Assembly (NCBI GenBank): GCA_950022655.1
Contig: OX465583.1
Span: 29,043,360-29,107,359, forward strand
From: Alentia gelatinosa
Taxonomy: Eukaryota; Annelida; Polychaeta; Phyllodocida; Polynoidae
Length of the DNA: 64,000 nucleotides
Direction: 5' to 3'
A program made the translations under genes and the position numbers. The notes beneath the pieces were generated by a model. That model saw nothing but the letters and a program-made list of their open reading frames with translations, was not told where the DNA came from and searched no databases. Each line of letters starts with the position of its first letter. The stretch's first letter is position 1. Of this stretch, positions 24,367-36,900 are shown one piece after another.

Positions 24367-25807
24367 AAATGATAAACAGTACAGAGAGTCGTCTTCCTTG
24401 TTTACCCCTCCCAACCTCAGCACCCCCACCCCCACTCCACCCCTTCACCCCTCTCCCCAGCCCAGCTATGACTAATTCCAGGAGCATGGTATGTGCAATC
24501 ATGTCGAGTATTGGACCAATTATCCCTGACCCAGAGGGCCGTTCATGCCATGATGCTCTCGCATGATAGCGAAGCGGGTCAGTATACATGTACCGCCCCA
24601 GAAGTACCGTGTTGGATCATGTAGGCCTATCATCTTATTTGTGCATGTAGTACCAGGCCGTAGATTATGGGAAGGGCTGTAATTGTCTCTTTTACTCATG
24701 GAGGTTGTGGGTTTTTTTGGTTTTTACTTTTTTTTTTCTTTTTTTTTACATTTCCCTACAAGAGCTTGAATAGCTTTTAATTCAATACATTTACGATATA
24801 TATTATTCATCACATCACGGAACTAGGTGAAAGCCTAAATTTCCTTTAATTCTAATTCTAGACCTGGGAACGAGGATTCTATAAGACATTCTAACTGGGC
24901 TAAGCTGGAACTAGATATTCACAGATTCCCCTCCACACACACACGTACTAGTTAAGTACGATAAAGGCTACATGATCAAAAGTAGTAAAACACTGGACTG
25001 AATTTTATGTTATCCCCTTGTTTTGTGTAGTAATCATAGAAAAATCTGGCTTCACAAATTAGAACACTCCCTTCTGGATCTGAAGGAGTCTTATTCAGGG
25101 GCGGACCTATCATCCTCCCCCCCCCCCCCCCCCAAATTTCTCCAAGGATCGTCTGTTGCGACAGACAATTCTGTAAACACTTTTTTTCGCGTGGGAAAAC
25201 ATTGGCAGACGAGGGGCAGGGGGCCTATGAATGGCAGTTGTCTGTAAACTCCCTCATCAGAGCCTGAATTGAACCATCAGGTGTCAAATTTACCTAGAAA
25301 GCCATGTGTCCAGATCTCCCCCAAGGGCCGAAATTACCTAGAATGGTTTGGGCCCATTTCTACTCAGGACATACTTTTCTTCAGCGACCACGGGCACAGT
25401 TCTCCCCTGGGCCATGTTTCAGTGGAATACCACACATGCCCCCTCTGCAATACAACATCCTCAGGGTCCCGGTGGCCCTCCCACCAGCGGCAGCACTTGG
25501 CATTAGTCAAGTAGCCTATCTGCTGAGTTGGTCCTGGAGACCAACACTTCAGGTGACGTCAGGACCTCTAAGAGGGGCACCGGACACTAGTCTGGTGCAG
25601 CAAGCCCAGAGTAGGGTAGTCCATTCACCAAGGCATGAACCTCAAGGGGATTGCCCAGTCAATCCAAATCACTAACAAGACAGGTTTGAGCAAGCCTCTA
25701 AAGAGGAGTGGCAACGAGCAGCAGTTGGTGAGAAATGCCCAAGACGAGAAAGGTCAAAGAAGAAGTGGAAGTCAGAACTCTGTCCATTGGGGACACATAG
25801 TACAGAA
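22639..25807. other. Intergenic stretch, no gene seen
   Basis: No family recognised. It contains a (GA)n microsatellite at 24325-24362, a T-rich tract near 24711-24748 and a C17 run at 25117-25133 behind CAGGGGCGGACC, which resembles the end of the 21582-22633 element. Frames at 25269-25823 are open for up to 123 codons but show no domain I know. They may belong to debris beside the Gypsy element. Confidence 0.4.
24325..24362. repeat. (GA)n microsatellite
   Basis: About 19 uninterrupted GA units, followed by GATAAAAATG. Confidence 0.95.
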
Positions 25808-25876
25808 TGTAGTACATTCGTGAACGGCAGCATTGCTGAGTGACTCACCATAAGTAGGTCATGAACTCAATCATGT
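25808..25876 (+). repeat. Truncated 5' LTR of the Gypsy element
   Basis: Identical to 28118-28186 of the 3' LTR over all 69 bases. After TCAATCATGT the sequence jumps straight into the RT thumb coding region instead of continuing as LTR. Confidence 0.9.
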
Positions 25877-27903
25877 ACACCAAAGATGGCGTCAACCCTG
25901 ACCCAAAAAAGGTCACGGACATCAAAGGGTTGGACCAACCACAGACAAAGCGGGAGCTCCAGGAATTTCTGGGGATGGTGACATATATGTCCCCATTCAT
26001 ACCAGACCTAGCAGAGAATACAGCTGACCTGAGGGCCCTGCTGAAAGAAGATACAGACTATATATGGACGCAATCACACAAACAGGCATTCGACAAAGTG
26101 AAGGCACTGATATGCAGTGAGACAACCTTAACTTACTTCGACCGAGACAAGGAGACAACCATCCAAGTTGACGCGTCAGGAAGGGGGTTAGGAGCAGTGC
26201 TCAAGCAGAATGGAAAACCAATTGCGTTTGCATCGAAGTCGCTGACAGACACTGAAAAAAGATATGTGAACATAGAGCGTGAGCTACTTGCCGTTGTGTT
26301 TGGCTGTGAGCGGTTTCACACATACGTCTATGGCAAGCCCTTCACAGTGGAAAGTGATCACAAACCACTGGAAATGATCCAACACAAAGCCCTCACTGCA
26401 GCACCTCCAAGACTCCAGAGGATGCTAATGCGGCTGCAACCATATGACGTGACCATCAAATACCGCCCAGGCAAGGAAATGGTGGTTGCGGATGGGCTAT
26501 CGCGTGGCTCGAGCAGAAACAAAGACCAGATAGACCTGGATGTCCAGCTGAACATCGTTAGTATCACTGAGGAGCGGTTGAACAACGTACGCGAGGAAGC
26601 ACCAAAGGACCACATCCTGTGTGAACTGAAGGAGGTAGTAGTACATGGCTGGCCTTATAATATCAAGGAGCTTCCAAATGAACTCAGACCATACTGGTCA
26701 TTCCGTGATGAGCTGGCCATTGAGGATGGACTCATTCTAAAAGGCGAGCGGGTGATGATCCCCAAAACAGTGCAAGAGAATATCCTAACAAAACTCCACA
26801 TGGGTCACCAGGGCATTGAAAAAACCATACTCCGAGCCAAGGACTGTGTTTATTGGTTGAACATCAACAAAGACATTGAGCAACTGGTGAGGAGCTGCAT
26901 TGCATGCCAAGAGCACCAGAAATCACTCCCACATGAGACCTTGAAACAACACGAGCTGCCTACAAGACCGTGGCAGGCCCTTGGCACAGACCTGTTCCAG
27001 CTGGAGGGAGAACCGTACCTGATTGTAGCTGACTGCTATAGTAAGTTCCCCATCATCCGCAAGATACCACAACCATGTACCAGCCAAGCAGTTGTTCATG
27101 CGACCATGGAGATTTTCTCAGAACATGGAGTTCCAGCAAAAGTGATTAGCGATAATGGAGGACACTATGACTCTGTCCACTACAGGAATCCCCAGTCAAA
27201 CGGATTCGTAGAACGGACCATTCAAACAGTAAAAAACACTCTAAAAAAGGCAAAGACAACCGGATGGAACAGTCATATGGCGCTCTTGTGCCTGCGCACG
27301 ACCCCAGTGGATAGTGTAATACCGAGTCCTGCAGAGCTTCTCTACAAGCGTAAAATCCAAGGAAACATACCAGTTCAGATCAGGAACACCATAGACCAGA
27401 AAGACCAGGTCCGAATCAGAATGGAGGAGCGACAGGAGACTCAGAAGGGAGACCACGACAAGCGGGCAAGAGACCTGGCACCACTCATCCCGGGACAGAC
27501 TGTTCGGGTGCAGGATCACAGATCTGGTCTGTGGGCCCCCGCCAAGGTGTTGAACAAGTGTCCTGAGCCAAGGTCATACATGATCTAAACACCACAGGGT
27601 GGGACTCTTCGTAGGAACTGTAGACACCTTCTGGATGTCCCGACACCAGCCAAGAACACAGGACAGGATAGCCCCGGACCTGAAACTAGGCCTGTTATGC
27701 CTGGCACACCAAAACATCATGCCACAACTAGGTCTGATATGCCCAACACGACAAGTGGTCATTCCCCGAGGAATGTGACCACTGAGAGTAGTGCCACTGC
27801 TCTCACACCACCAAGTCAGCCTAGCTCTCCAACACTGGAAGTGGCCCCCCGCACTACTCGTTCAGGAAGAGTGGTGGTCGCACCATCTAGGATGGATATG
27901 TGA
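25861..27903 (+). pseudogene. Gypsy pol fragment (RT thumb, RNase H, integrase)
   Basis: The frame is open from the LTR stub. The first residues come from LTR DNA and then KDGVNPDPKKV, the RT thumb, follows. RNase H has VDASGRGLGAVL (Asp at 26170), the ERELLAVVFGCERF helix and ESDHKPLEM. Integrase has the HHCC finger (LHMGH...CIACQEH), the first catalytic Asp at 26989 (LGTDLFQ), the second at 27151 (SDNGG) and the Glu at 27211 (GFVER). Two lesions are visible. Only 19 residues separate the second Asp from the Glu instead of the usual 35, so 48 nt are missing. There is also an in-frame TAA at 27586-27588, after which the same frame runs on to 27903 with the usual C-terminal TRSGRVV motif. The RT YVDD box is absent. 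It is not functional as a polymerase or integrase. Confidence 0.92.
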
Positions 27904-28117
27904 AGAGATGTGCTGTGTGAAAACTTGAAAATATTGACTTGTTGCATGAAAGTGATCAACATTGACATGTCATTCCATTCCAGGAAACCATACTACCTAA
28001 ATCCTTATTGAGTAAACTAAAGTTAGAAAAATGCAGGTACTGGACTCATGGACAAACAACCACAGAAGATAAAGTCTCATTGAAAGACTATACATTGACA
28101 ATGCTGTAGAAGGGGGA

Positions 28118-28295
28118 TGTAGTACATTCGTGAACGGCAGCATTGCTGAGTGACTCACCATAAGTAGGTCATGAACTCAATCATGTGGTAGCACCCATTC
28201 CACCAGCTTGCTTCTGCTATGTGCACATGTACCTGTAACTGTTAGACCTCTCTATAAAGAATCTTATACCATCAAATCTCACTTGAATCATTTAA
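28118..28295 (+). repeat. 3' LTR of the Gypsy element
   Basis: It begins TGTAGTACATTCG right after the polypurine tract. A TATAAAGAATC block near 28252 could be the TATA or poly(A) region. The 3' edge is set by the CAGAA flank shared with the left side. If the LTR instead ends in the more usual CA it is 2 bp longer and the duplication is less clear. Confidence 0.75.
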
Positions 28296-28729
28296 CAGAA
28301 AACCAGTCCTGGAGGCCTGGTAGCAAAACAGTTCGAACAGCTATGTGGTAGAGAATCAGCAGCTTATGTCTGGTGTCTGGCAATTGTGGCCATTTTAGCC
28401 ACATATATCGCCATGTGATACAGTCACATATGGCATTCTTCATTCAGCCAGAGACTGCTTTCTCCTCTAGCGTGTCTTGGCTATATTGCCAGCAACTAGT
28501 GGGGAGTGAGCCCAGGAGTGTGTATAAACCTTATTCCATCCATCTGGGTGCCAGTATCCCACTCTCCCTCCAGGCTTCAATATACAACGGCATCTGGATG
28601 AAAAATCATCCCAGTCAACTGTTTATGACAAGAACTATAGGAGCCAACTCTCGACTCTCACCGTGGTCTATGTCCAGTGCTTTCCAGGAGACTGGGGGGT
28701 ATATAAGGCTGACCCCCTAGAGTGAGGAT

Positions 28730-29205
28730 GCAATGTGCAGTTGGCATCCATCCTACCATGGTTTCTGAGAGGTTGGACAACCTGGAGGCACTGCTAAGTA
28801 AGGACCATGAGGCTGTCACCAAGGACAATGTGGCAATTGGTAAGATAAGCATAGATCTGCACAACACCACCACTGAAGAGCAGGTCCTTGCCCAAGAGGT
28901 GGCACTCAACAACGTTGCCGCTATGCTGCAAAGAAGGGCCTTTGTGTCATTTTTCATGCAGGTCCTGAGGCAGGTGCTGCCTAAACACCATAGGGTCCAG
29001 CTTCACAGTTTCAATGGGGGCCTTGTAAAGTACAGGGCCTGGGAGCATATGTCTCCTTCAGCATCTCGGCTCTGCTGTTACACCCAATCCACCATGCAGA
29101 GCTGGAGGAAGTGGTGCAAAGTTTCTGCCTGGACAAGCTGATTCTGGAAACACCTAGCTACCTTATATCTCAGACTACTTGTGAGGATGTAAGGTTAGCA
29201 GAGTA
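28730..29205 (+). pseudogene. TatD-family (TATDN2-like) nuclease pseudogene
   Basis: TatD proteins are metal-dependent DNases/RNases. Visible pieces in order are CAVGIHPTMVSERLDNLEALL; then VAIGKISIDLHNTTTEEQVL, which corresponds to the GEIGLD metal-binding motif with the key Glu changed to Lys; then VLRQVLPKHHRVQLHSFNGGL; and, after a frameshift near 29055, HAELEEVVQSFCLDKLILET, the usual C-terminal KLLLETDxP block with the Asp lost. The N-terminal HxH motif is not found. It lies 0.4 kb downstream of the Gypsy 3' LTR in the same orientation. TATDN2-like copies are often multiplied in invertebrate genomes. This one is dead. Confidence 0.75.
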
Positions 29206-30410
29206 GCTGGGGGTTCTGGGAAAGACAAATTATGTTGTTGAGTAGTTTTGCTGGAAAGGGTACGTCTACATTTTCTTGACCTCTACTCCCTTGATCCATC
29301 CGCAGAGGTTCCTATGCCTGCTGCTGTCTCCATTTCTGTTGAAATATTGGTTCCTGTGGTTGGTTTGTCCTTTTCTGCCTCATGATGTTCTAGTTCCACT
29401 GGGGTTTATGTTTGGTGGGCAGCCACATCCAGCGGGTTCTAGTTGTTCCCAGGCCCTCTGAGCTGGCCAGCTGCATCCTGAACCTTACACTTTTCACCAG
29501 GCCAACCATTAGCATTGTAGCAGCATCCCCTCTGATCTCAGTATCAGGCAGGATAGCCACGCTTTCCCCCAACCTGGTCATTGTCCTCTTGGTTGGTGCT
29601 TTCTCCAGGCTGCAGGATTTTGTATCTCATATCAGAAGAGCCTGATCCCTACCCCTAATGATAGGATCTCTAGCTGGTACTCTTTTGGCATCACCAGTAG
29701 GTAATATCTTTGCTCCATTGTCTCCCATATGTAGTATACCATTCTATGTGTCAGTTGTGATTTGTACACCCAGAAATACTTTGTGGCTGGGTTGCATATG
29801 GTGGCCTGCCTAGGCTCTTTCTCCTCTTCCAGCCAGTCTATTATCAGAGAAAGGTTTGCATCCTAAAGCTGATGTACTCACAGTTGTGCCCTGGCATATC
29901 AACCTAGGCAGGTGTCAAGCATAGTTTGATCATAGTTTGATTCTCAGAGTGGGCTCTGCTTCTCCAACAAGTCTGTTCTTCTTTGGCTCATTCAAACTGA
30001 ATTCTAGACTGTGAGTGGAACATCATCTGCCGGTACTTCAGACTCGAAACGGCTTCATTGCTTAAGAGTTTTCACAAAATTGGAAACCATTACATAGGAG
30101 CAGCTCTGGTACTGAGTCAGCCTTGTAACATTCACAGTATCAAGGATCATGGGACCAAATTTAAGAATTGTCTTTTTTTCCCTTTTTTTTTAAACGATTT
30201 TATTACAATTTCTGGAGTTCTTCCAATTGTACATCAAGATTTCACAGGTTTGACGATCGTCAGATTACGCTCCATCAGGTGCAAAGGTGAAGGACGATTA
30301 ATGTATGATAAGTGATTATATGGTACATGTAGCAGGCTACCTCTCGGCCAGATCCGACTACAAACCCAATTACAGTAGCTTCACCTAAGCTTAGTATCCT
30401 GTATGTCCAA
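29206..30410. other. Intergenic stretch, no gene seen
   Basis: CT-rich in places. Open frames near 29276-29645 overlap on both strands and show no recognised domain. It could be a continuation of repeat debris between the TatD remnant and the next LINE tail. Confidence 0.35.
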
Positions 30411-30600
30411 CCTTTAATTGCCTTTTTAAAGCTAATAAGATTACCTATTTTTTGCGTATCCGCCGTCAATTTATCCCATAATTTAACTCCTCTATAGTAA
30501 GGCCTCTTTTCATACTTACTTGCTTTGTGCTTTTTTGTTTTAAATTTTACCTTATTACTACTTCTCGTAATTGTCTTGTGGAAGGTTTCCTTGGAGGTTT
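30411..30600 (-). mobile_element. LINE polymerase C-terminal remnant
   Basis: The minus strand reads KYEKRPYYRGVKLWDKLTADTQKIGNLISFKKAIKGW. This is the usual tail of CR1/Jockey-type LINE polymerases (xGxxLWxxLP...FKxxLK) with the LP changed to LT. No core is present. Confidence 0.65.
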
Positions 30601-30607
30601 GGGAACC

Positions 30608-30939
30608 AAGGTGTGCTTCATATCAGGCTGTATATAACTGAAAGGTTCAAAGAAACCTAGAAGATCATCATGGCGAAGAGGGTCAATGCCCACAGAAATG
30701 CATGGGAGGATGCCCTGGTGCCCACCCTTGCGGCCCTTCGCAACACCATTTTCAATGCAACCAGGTTTACCCCACTCTTCCTACAATTTGGTAGGGTCCC
30801 TACCAAACCGGCAGCCCCTAATTTCTTCCCAATTGTTCTGGGGAATTCAGCTGCCGAATTGTTCCACTGGCCTGATCATTGCCTCCTACAGGCTAGATCT
30901 ACTGGCAAACACTGTGTGGTGTACAACAATTTCACCTAG
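30608..30939 (+). pseudogene. LTR-retrotransposon integrase fragment
   Basis: One frame reads ERFKET, a stop (about 30660), then AKRVNAHRNAWEDALVPTLAALRNTIFNATRFTPLFLQFGRVPTKP, here given in two overlapping parts: AKRVNAHRNAWED and LRNTIFNATRFTPLFLQFGR. This is the end of a Gypsy integrase core, with the catalytic Glu in ERF and the RNTxxNxTxFTPxxLxFGR block. It is a different family from the 25.8-kb element, which has TPVDSVIPSPAELLYKR at this place. A stop splits it, and the first two Asp residues are missing. Confidence 0.75.
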
Positions 30940-33900
30940 TTGTTGGAACACACCATTCAAATAATTAACATCATGTGGCTACTCCTTTAACTTTTAAAAT
31001 CTGGTAGCTTATCATTATCCAATTTCCTGAATAATATTCAATAAAGACAAAACACAATGACTGCATGCTATCTTTTTTTTAATATCTTGATAACCACAAT
31101 GTTTCAGGCAGAATCAAATGATACTGTCAACAGATTGAAGGTCTTCATAGAGATACCTATTTACGCAAAACGTAAACCACCCTTATATTTGAAAGAAACA
31201 CATCTACGATTAGATATTTCACAGTTACAAAGTCTATTTCTGGAAGTTGAATATATTTTCCTATCAGCAAAGTTCCATCTCGTATTTCAAATGTCGCTTG
31301 ATTAATGCTAAAGGGAAGGCAATGCACTACGAAGACATATTTCTTAATTTCAAATATAATTGGTGCAAACAAGTATAAGGTATTTGAGGAAAGGTATCTT
31401 TTGTAAAGTTAAGTTAAAACATTGCAGAATATAAAACACATGAAAAGGCTATGTGATGTTGCCATTTATAAAGAAATTCGTTACAATGTATGAGAGTTAG
31501 GCATGTGCAACAATACCTCAAATTGTCTTTTTCAGAACTTAATTAGATTCAGCATAGTAGCTGCGAAATCACATGAAATGGACACACAGGCATCCTATGG
31601 AAGTATAAGATGTTAACTAGTCTCTGGTATTATATAATGGGATGACACATCTAATCATCTATGATATTTAGACATTGTTTGACTTTTTCCTTCTTGGAGT
31701 ACAATATGATGTTTTTGGATTCATACGATTGTCCACAGTTTCAAATGATACATGTTGAATATATCTCTTCTTGGGGTATGATTCAATTCATATCAATTCA
31801 AATGAAGTTTGAAAAATTGTTCATGTTGGACCTGGCCCATCACACAATATGCTATATTTAAGAAAACCAAGTCGATGTTCTTTTATAATTTCTGAGAGAA
31901 AAACGTTAGGGTCTCATCAATAAACTTCCACTCTTTTCCAGCAAATATTACTTTTAATCTATTTAGTTACATACATATATCGATATATGTCGCATGTAAT
32001 GTTCATCTTTTGGACTCTGAACAGTTTATAAATTACATATCCGTATTGCCTAAGAATGCCCTCTCGTTTCTTACTTCTGCCTCTGATCCCTATCTGCAGC
32101 TACGCTATAAAACCCAAAGAAACAAAAGGAATAATGTGAAATAAATATCGCGATCTATTCGCTTCTCATGCTGATTTACCTCTTGCATTTGAGCTACGTT
32201 TCTGACATGAATTAAAGTACAAGTTACAGGCTTTAGTCAAACACCTTGGTAATCAGTGTGTGCCAATTGTTTTCTCATCTGTTCACTTTTTGCAAGTTGG
32301 CAAATTTGCTAAAGTCGTTCGAATAAAAAAATAAATATATCCGATTGTGTGTCTTTTTGTACAGTATAGTACATAGTTAACAATTGAAAAGGCGTAAGAA
32401 GAGAGCTAGTACCAGCTTCAGGCTTGGCTTGTTCTCTAAGCGTACATCCACGGGATCGAGACAAGTGAGGCACTTGGATTGGTTTTCATTATCTCATCTC
32501 ATCAGTGTATATAAAACCACCTCGCCACGGTCAACACATTGCGTATGGAGGTTCGTTCTCCACTCGTTTGGTACAACGACGACCAGCGCTCTACACTGGT
32601 CCACTCTGCCTCGCTACGTTGTCTCACAAAAAGAATATCCGTTCTTATAATGATAGATGGCTAATTCTCTCCCCTTTCCTTGCCGATTTTTTCCCGAAAA
32701 AAATCGGAGGGGAATCGGCGGAACTTTTTAAATATATTGAACCGGCCCATAGCAGATTTACGTGGTGGACTCGATCATCTTCGTGGTTAGCTGCCATTCG
32801 TTGATTAAAACCTCCACAATTTACACACGTTGTTCAAAGAGTACATTCTGATTTCTCGACAATCCATTTCCACTCAATGGAAAGCGTCCCTGCGCAGAAT
32901 TTTAATACTTGGCCGTGTATTTCATTTTGCTAATATGTATTTCTTTCAATGGGCATGTGTTGGCAGACATTTCTATATATCCCTTGCAGTGAGGGAGATA
33001 CATATTTTGTACATCATAATTTTTTATGTTTTTAGCTTTTTGAAGTAATCACATTATTTTCAAAGTAGATGGAAACGTAGGACACAACAATGCATACAAC
33101 ACTGACTAAAGATACATGTCATGGAATTGTCTTTAGTTACGTGTTTTCTGTCTGGAATGTAGTCACACTATCAATATTTTCCATGTACAGTTGTTACCAA
33201 GCTTGTCCCTGCGTATAATTTCCCGTGCACTTGATTTACAATATGTTAATTAATACGCGCAATTTAGGTTTATCATTTCAGCATCTAGTAACATTGCTAC
33301 AGTAACCCAACAAAATATAACACAACGCAATAACAGGAATTTCTACACAACAATGCGTCTCCCAGTTAGTTTTTTCTTACTCTGAACTACCTCCAGGATA
33401 ACAAAACCAGTAAAATAGCCGTTCCAGTAAAATTGAATTCTAGCAAAGAGTGTGAGAGGGTAAGACCCCATAGCAGATTTAGAGAATATAGACTACAGGC
33501 TAAGGCGTACTAATTTATACGAGAATCCTTTTTTGTCGTGATCTTTTATCAGCAAGTCGAAGTGGGTCACATAAGTGTGCACAAGGCATAGCTAGTTGCG
33601 TTCATGTGTTGAGAACGTCGTTGTTTCACTAGAACATTGTCTCAATGATTGGTTTGTTTCGATGGGCTCTGTGGTCCAACCAACACTAAACCTGTTGACC
33701 ATAACTAGAGTTGTGTTCACATCTTAGCACCAACATCTATCAATTGACACCAACAGCTATTAATTCATATGTTCTTTAGATTGAATAAAATGAACAATTG
33801 TTGTAGTTTTCCTTACAAGACTTTGTTGTCTTTTTCATAACGGAACTGTTTACCCAGCATTCAACGCTGGGACGCTAGCTGCCATATTTGGATTGGCTTC

Positions 33901-36900
33901 TCTTTGGTTTCCATGGTGATACTGAGGCATCGTATCTTTTTTTTCTCTTCACCCCCACATAGTGCCAGTTAATAGTTTGTTTACAGTTCTTTTATCACAG
34001 TCACACCATACAGTTGTTTTTCCCTACACATCTGTGTAGTTCGTATTTGGTTGCGTCACACACATTGGTCCGATGAAGTTTTTCTGGTTGAATGATAGTC
34101 ACAAAATAACATTACCTCTTTTAGTATATAAAACGAGGGAGGCTAACTCTTTCTAAAACCTAGAAAACGCGCGATAGTCATTATTGGTTTCTTCCTGTAT
34201 GTCTTTTTCCACCCTTTTTGACATTTATAGTTCAGATGTCGAAACATTATGGATGGGATCTGTTTAATAAAAAAAAGTGCCGCGTAAGTATATATAACAT
34301 CCGTGTTATTCACCATTGTTCGTTTTGCATGCACAACACTATAACCCATTTGCACTCCTTGTTTGCATCATAGAAGAGGAAGCCAGCTGGGTGTAGGCCG
34401 GATGGATCAACGGAACACTGAAGATGTGTTTTCGGACCGCTTTGCACTTGCAGCGCCACTGCAGTCAACTGTCAGTGTCGATGGAGTTTGTTTTCCTGCA
34501 TACAGATGGCACCAGTGGAAACATGGCCGGTAGCTAAGTATAACTCTTTGGGTTGGACAAGTTCTCCGAACAAGCCATGATTGTCAGATTTGTCACAGGG
34601 CGACCAGCGCCAGCCATGGTTTCGTAGACTTTGTGTATGAAGTCATATTCCTCCTTGAGATTACATGCACAACATAGTGCATTTCACGTAAAGTGGTCAT
34701 CGTTTGGGTTAAGATCTATCCCCCGTGGCTGTGATGCTGATGCTGTGAGGTGACATAATTGTTGGAAGAGCACCGATGTAGTCAAGGTCCGCGAGGTACC
34801 ATTGTAAAAACACAGCAGGTCGGAGTTGGATCAGGAGTCGCACTCTGAAGACATTCTCACCTCCAGCTTAGAGCAGCTCGTACTTTTCGACTAGCTCACC
34901 AACTGCTCTTTGACAATGAGCGAACAATGATTCTACACAAACTAGTTCTCCTTTACTTATAATGGCCATCTTATTATAGCTGGAGATCTTTGACGGCAAA
35001 TAATCCTGAACATTTATACAGTATTTCACTTTGTGGTAGTGAAATTCCCCCTCTCAAACTGGTTTCATCTTGGCAATGATCACAACTTAAATACAAACAC
35101 TTTTTCCCTGTATCATAATTACAACACACCGAGACTTCAAATTCGGTCACAGGATTTGGGGCTCTCCTTTTCACTTAAGATCGATTCTTCCTGCTTATTA
35201 TTTACAGACACTGAAATTTACATGGAAATCGTGATAACAAAAATAGGCTATATCTCTGTTGGTTCCTCCTTTCAACAGTACACACTGTAAAAGATATCAT
35301 TATTTGTATGATGTTGGGACAGGCTTGCCATCTAGCGTTAAACAGTGCAGTGTCAGTCAACTCGAGGTTTATGTTATGACCCATACATAGACTTCGACAA
35401 CGTGTGGACCATAATGATCAGGTTTCTCCTTCGTGTTCGACATGCCTTTTATCACTTTGGTCTTATATAACACTGCATATCAAAGTAGCAAACCGTATGT
35501 TACACATGTGGATGCCCCACCTTATATGAAAGATTACTGAAATTATACACATCAGATCCATGTCAGGATGTCAATATTTAGTTAGAGTTTCCTGATAGAG
35601 ATATATTTTGTCAGTGGTTTCAATGAGATGGAGTTCCCAGACATCTATAAGATGTAAATTCATATAATGCCGCATGCATACAAGTTGAGAGATAGAAATG
35701 AGAAGTTTCTACATAGATATATGTATATATTACGGTCATACATGTTGGCGAGTTTTTTTGTTTTGTTTTGTTTTTCATTCTGATTTCAATGAAAAAAGTC
35801 TACACCTTGCAACATAATGTCACCTAAACAATACATGCACGCAAGTTATCAGATAAAATATATCTAAGTGAATACACACACACAAATCTTCTGGACTATA
35901 TAAAGGTATAACTAGTAAAATATCAACACCCCCTACACTAGCATATATATGTATATATAACAACCGATTCGCTCTGTTAAATGAATAACGGTAAGGAACT
36001 ATTTTATTCCTATTCAAAGGCCATGTTCAGTACTACCTAGAGTACGCTATTTAAACGCCCTATTCCACCAACCACCATGTTTTTTTATGGAAACATGTCA
36101 TTTTAAACAATTATAAATATTCAACCCCATCAGAAAAATAACCAATTTTAAAACCATAATAAAATGGATCGAGTTGTGCCTACATAGCTAATATATTAAC
36201 ATATATCATGGTTTAAAACGATCTGGCAAAATGTCCACCCATGAAAGGAGCTGCTTTGATATGCCATGCAATCAATATAGCTATACTTTAATTGAAACTT
36301 CGTTTGTTATACAAGTAATGCCCAATCCACTAAGCTCAAAGAGATAACTTTAAATGGAAGTTCAATTTCCTTGACTTATCCCTGATATCTGAGAAATTCC
36401 TTCTCAGCTAAATGTTCATATTAGAGTTAACCTAACTTACCTAACCGGAGATATATGATATGCTAAGCTGTTTAGTTGGTTTGGATTTTGTATTGTTTTT
36501 TAACAAATAAACGTATAGAAACCATTGATAAATCTGCCTTCTTATGATAGCTTGAACTATTAATGTTCTTACCAAACGCGTCATTTTGTGGCGAGAGTGA
36601 GGGAAACTAAGCCTGTGTTGAAGTCTAGCACAAGCCATTCCTGTTTCTCTTCAGTAATCTAAGCCTGTAAGACATTTCCCGATCACGCCTCTTCCCAATG
36701 GATCTGTTGGGTCGGTGTGAATCAGTGTCATTTTTGACAATGTACTCACTTCACTCACCCGATTTTATCTTCCTCCAAATGGCAATCGGGCATTAGTACC
36801 ATATGAATAATGGCCGATTCTCCCCGGCCTTAAGAATTCTTTGAGGGCCAATTAATAGTCTTGGCATGTATGCATCCATTTATCATACATGCATTATATC

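Larger units (their letters stand above)
25808..28295 (+). mobile_element. Collapsed Ty3/Gypsy LTR retrotransposon
   Basis: The element is bounded by TGTAGTACATTCG at both LTR starts. A polypurine tract AGAAGGGGGA precedes the 3' LTR, and CAGAA lies just outside both ends (25803-25807 and 28296-28300), a likely 5-bp target duplication. Order: a 69-bp 5' LTR stub, the second half of pol (RT thumb, RNase H, integrase), polypurine tract, 3' LTR. The rest of the 5' LTR, primer site, gag, protease and RT palm are missing at one junction (25876/25877). The LTR parts are identical over 69 bp, so the insertion is recent. There is no env-like frame. It cannot move by itself. Confidence 0.9.

Noticed and set aside
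25269..25823. Overlapping frames before the Gypsy element as possible gag
   Set aside because: They lie outside the target duplication at 25803-25807 and show no zinc knuckle or gag features.
25808..28295. Endogenous retrovirus
   Set aside because: No envelope-like frame and the pol type is Ty3/Gypsy; it is treated as an LTR retrotransposon.
34370..34930. Possible decayed coding region, GC-richer than its flanks
   Set aside because: Minus-strand frames give short open pieces but no motif I can name; stops are frequent.
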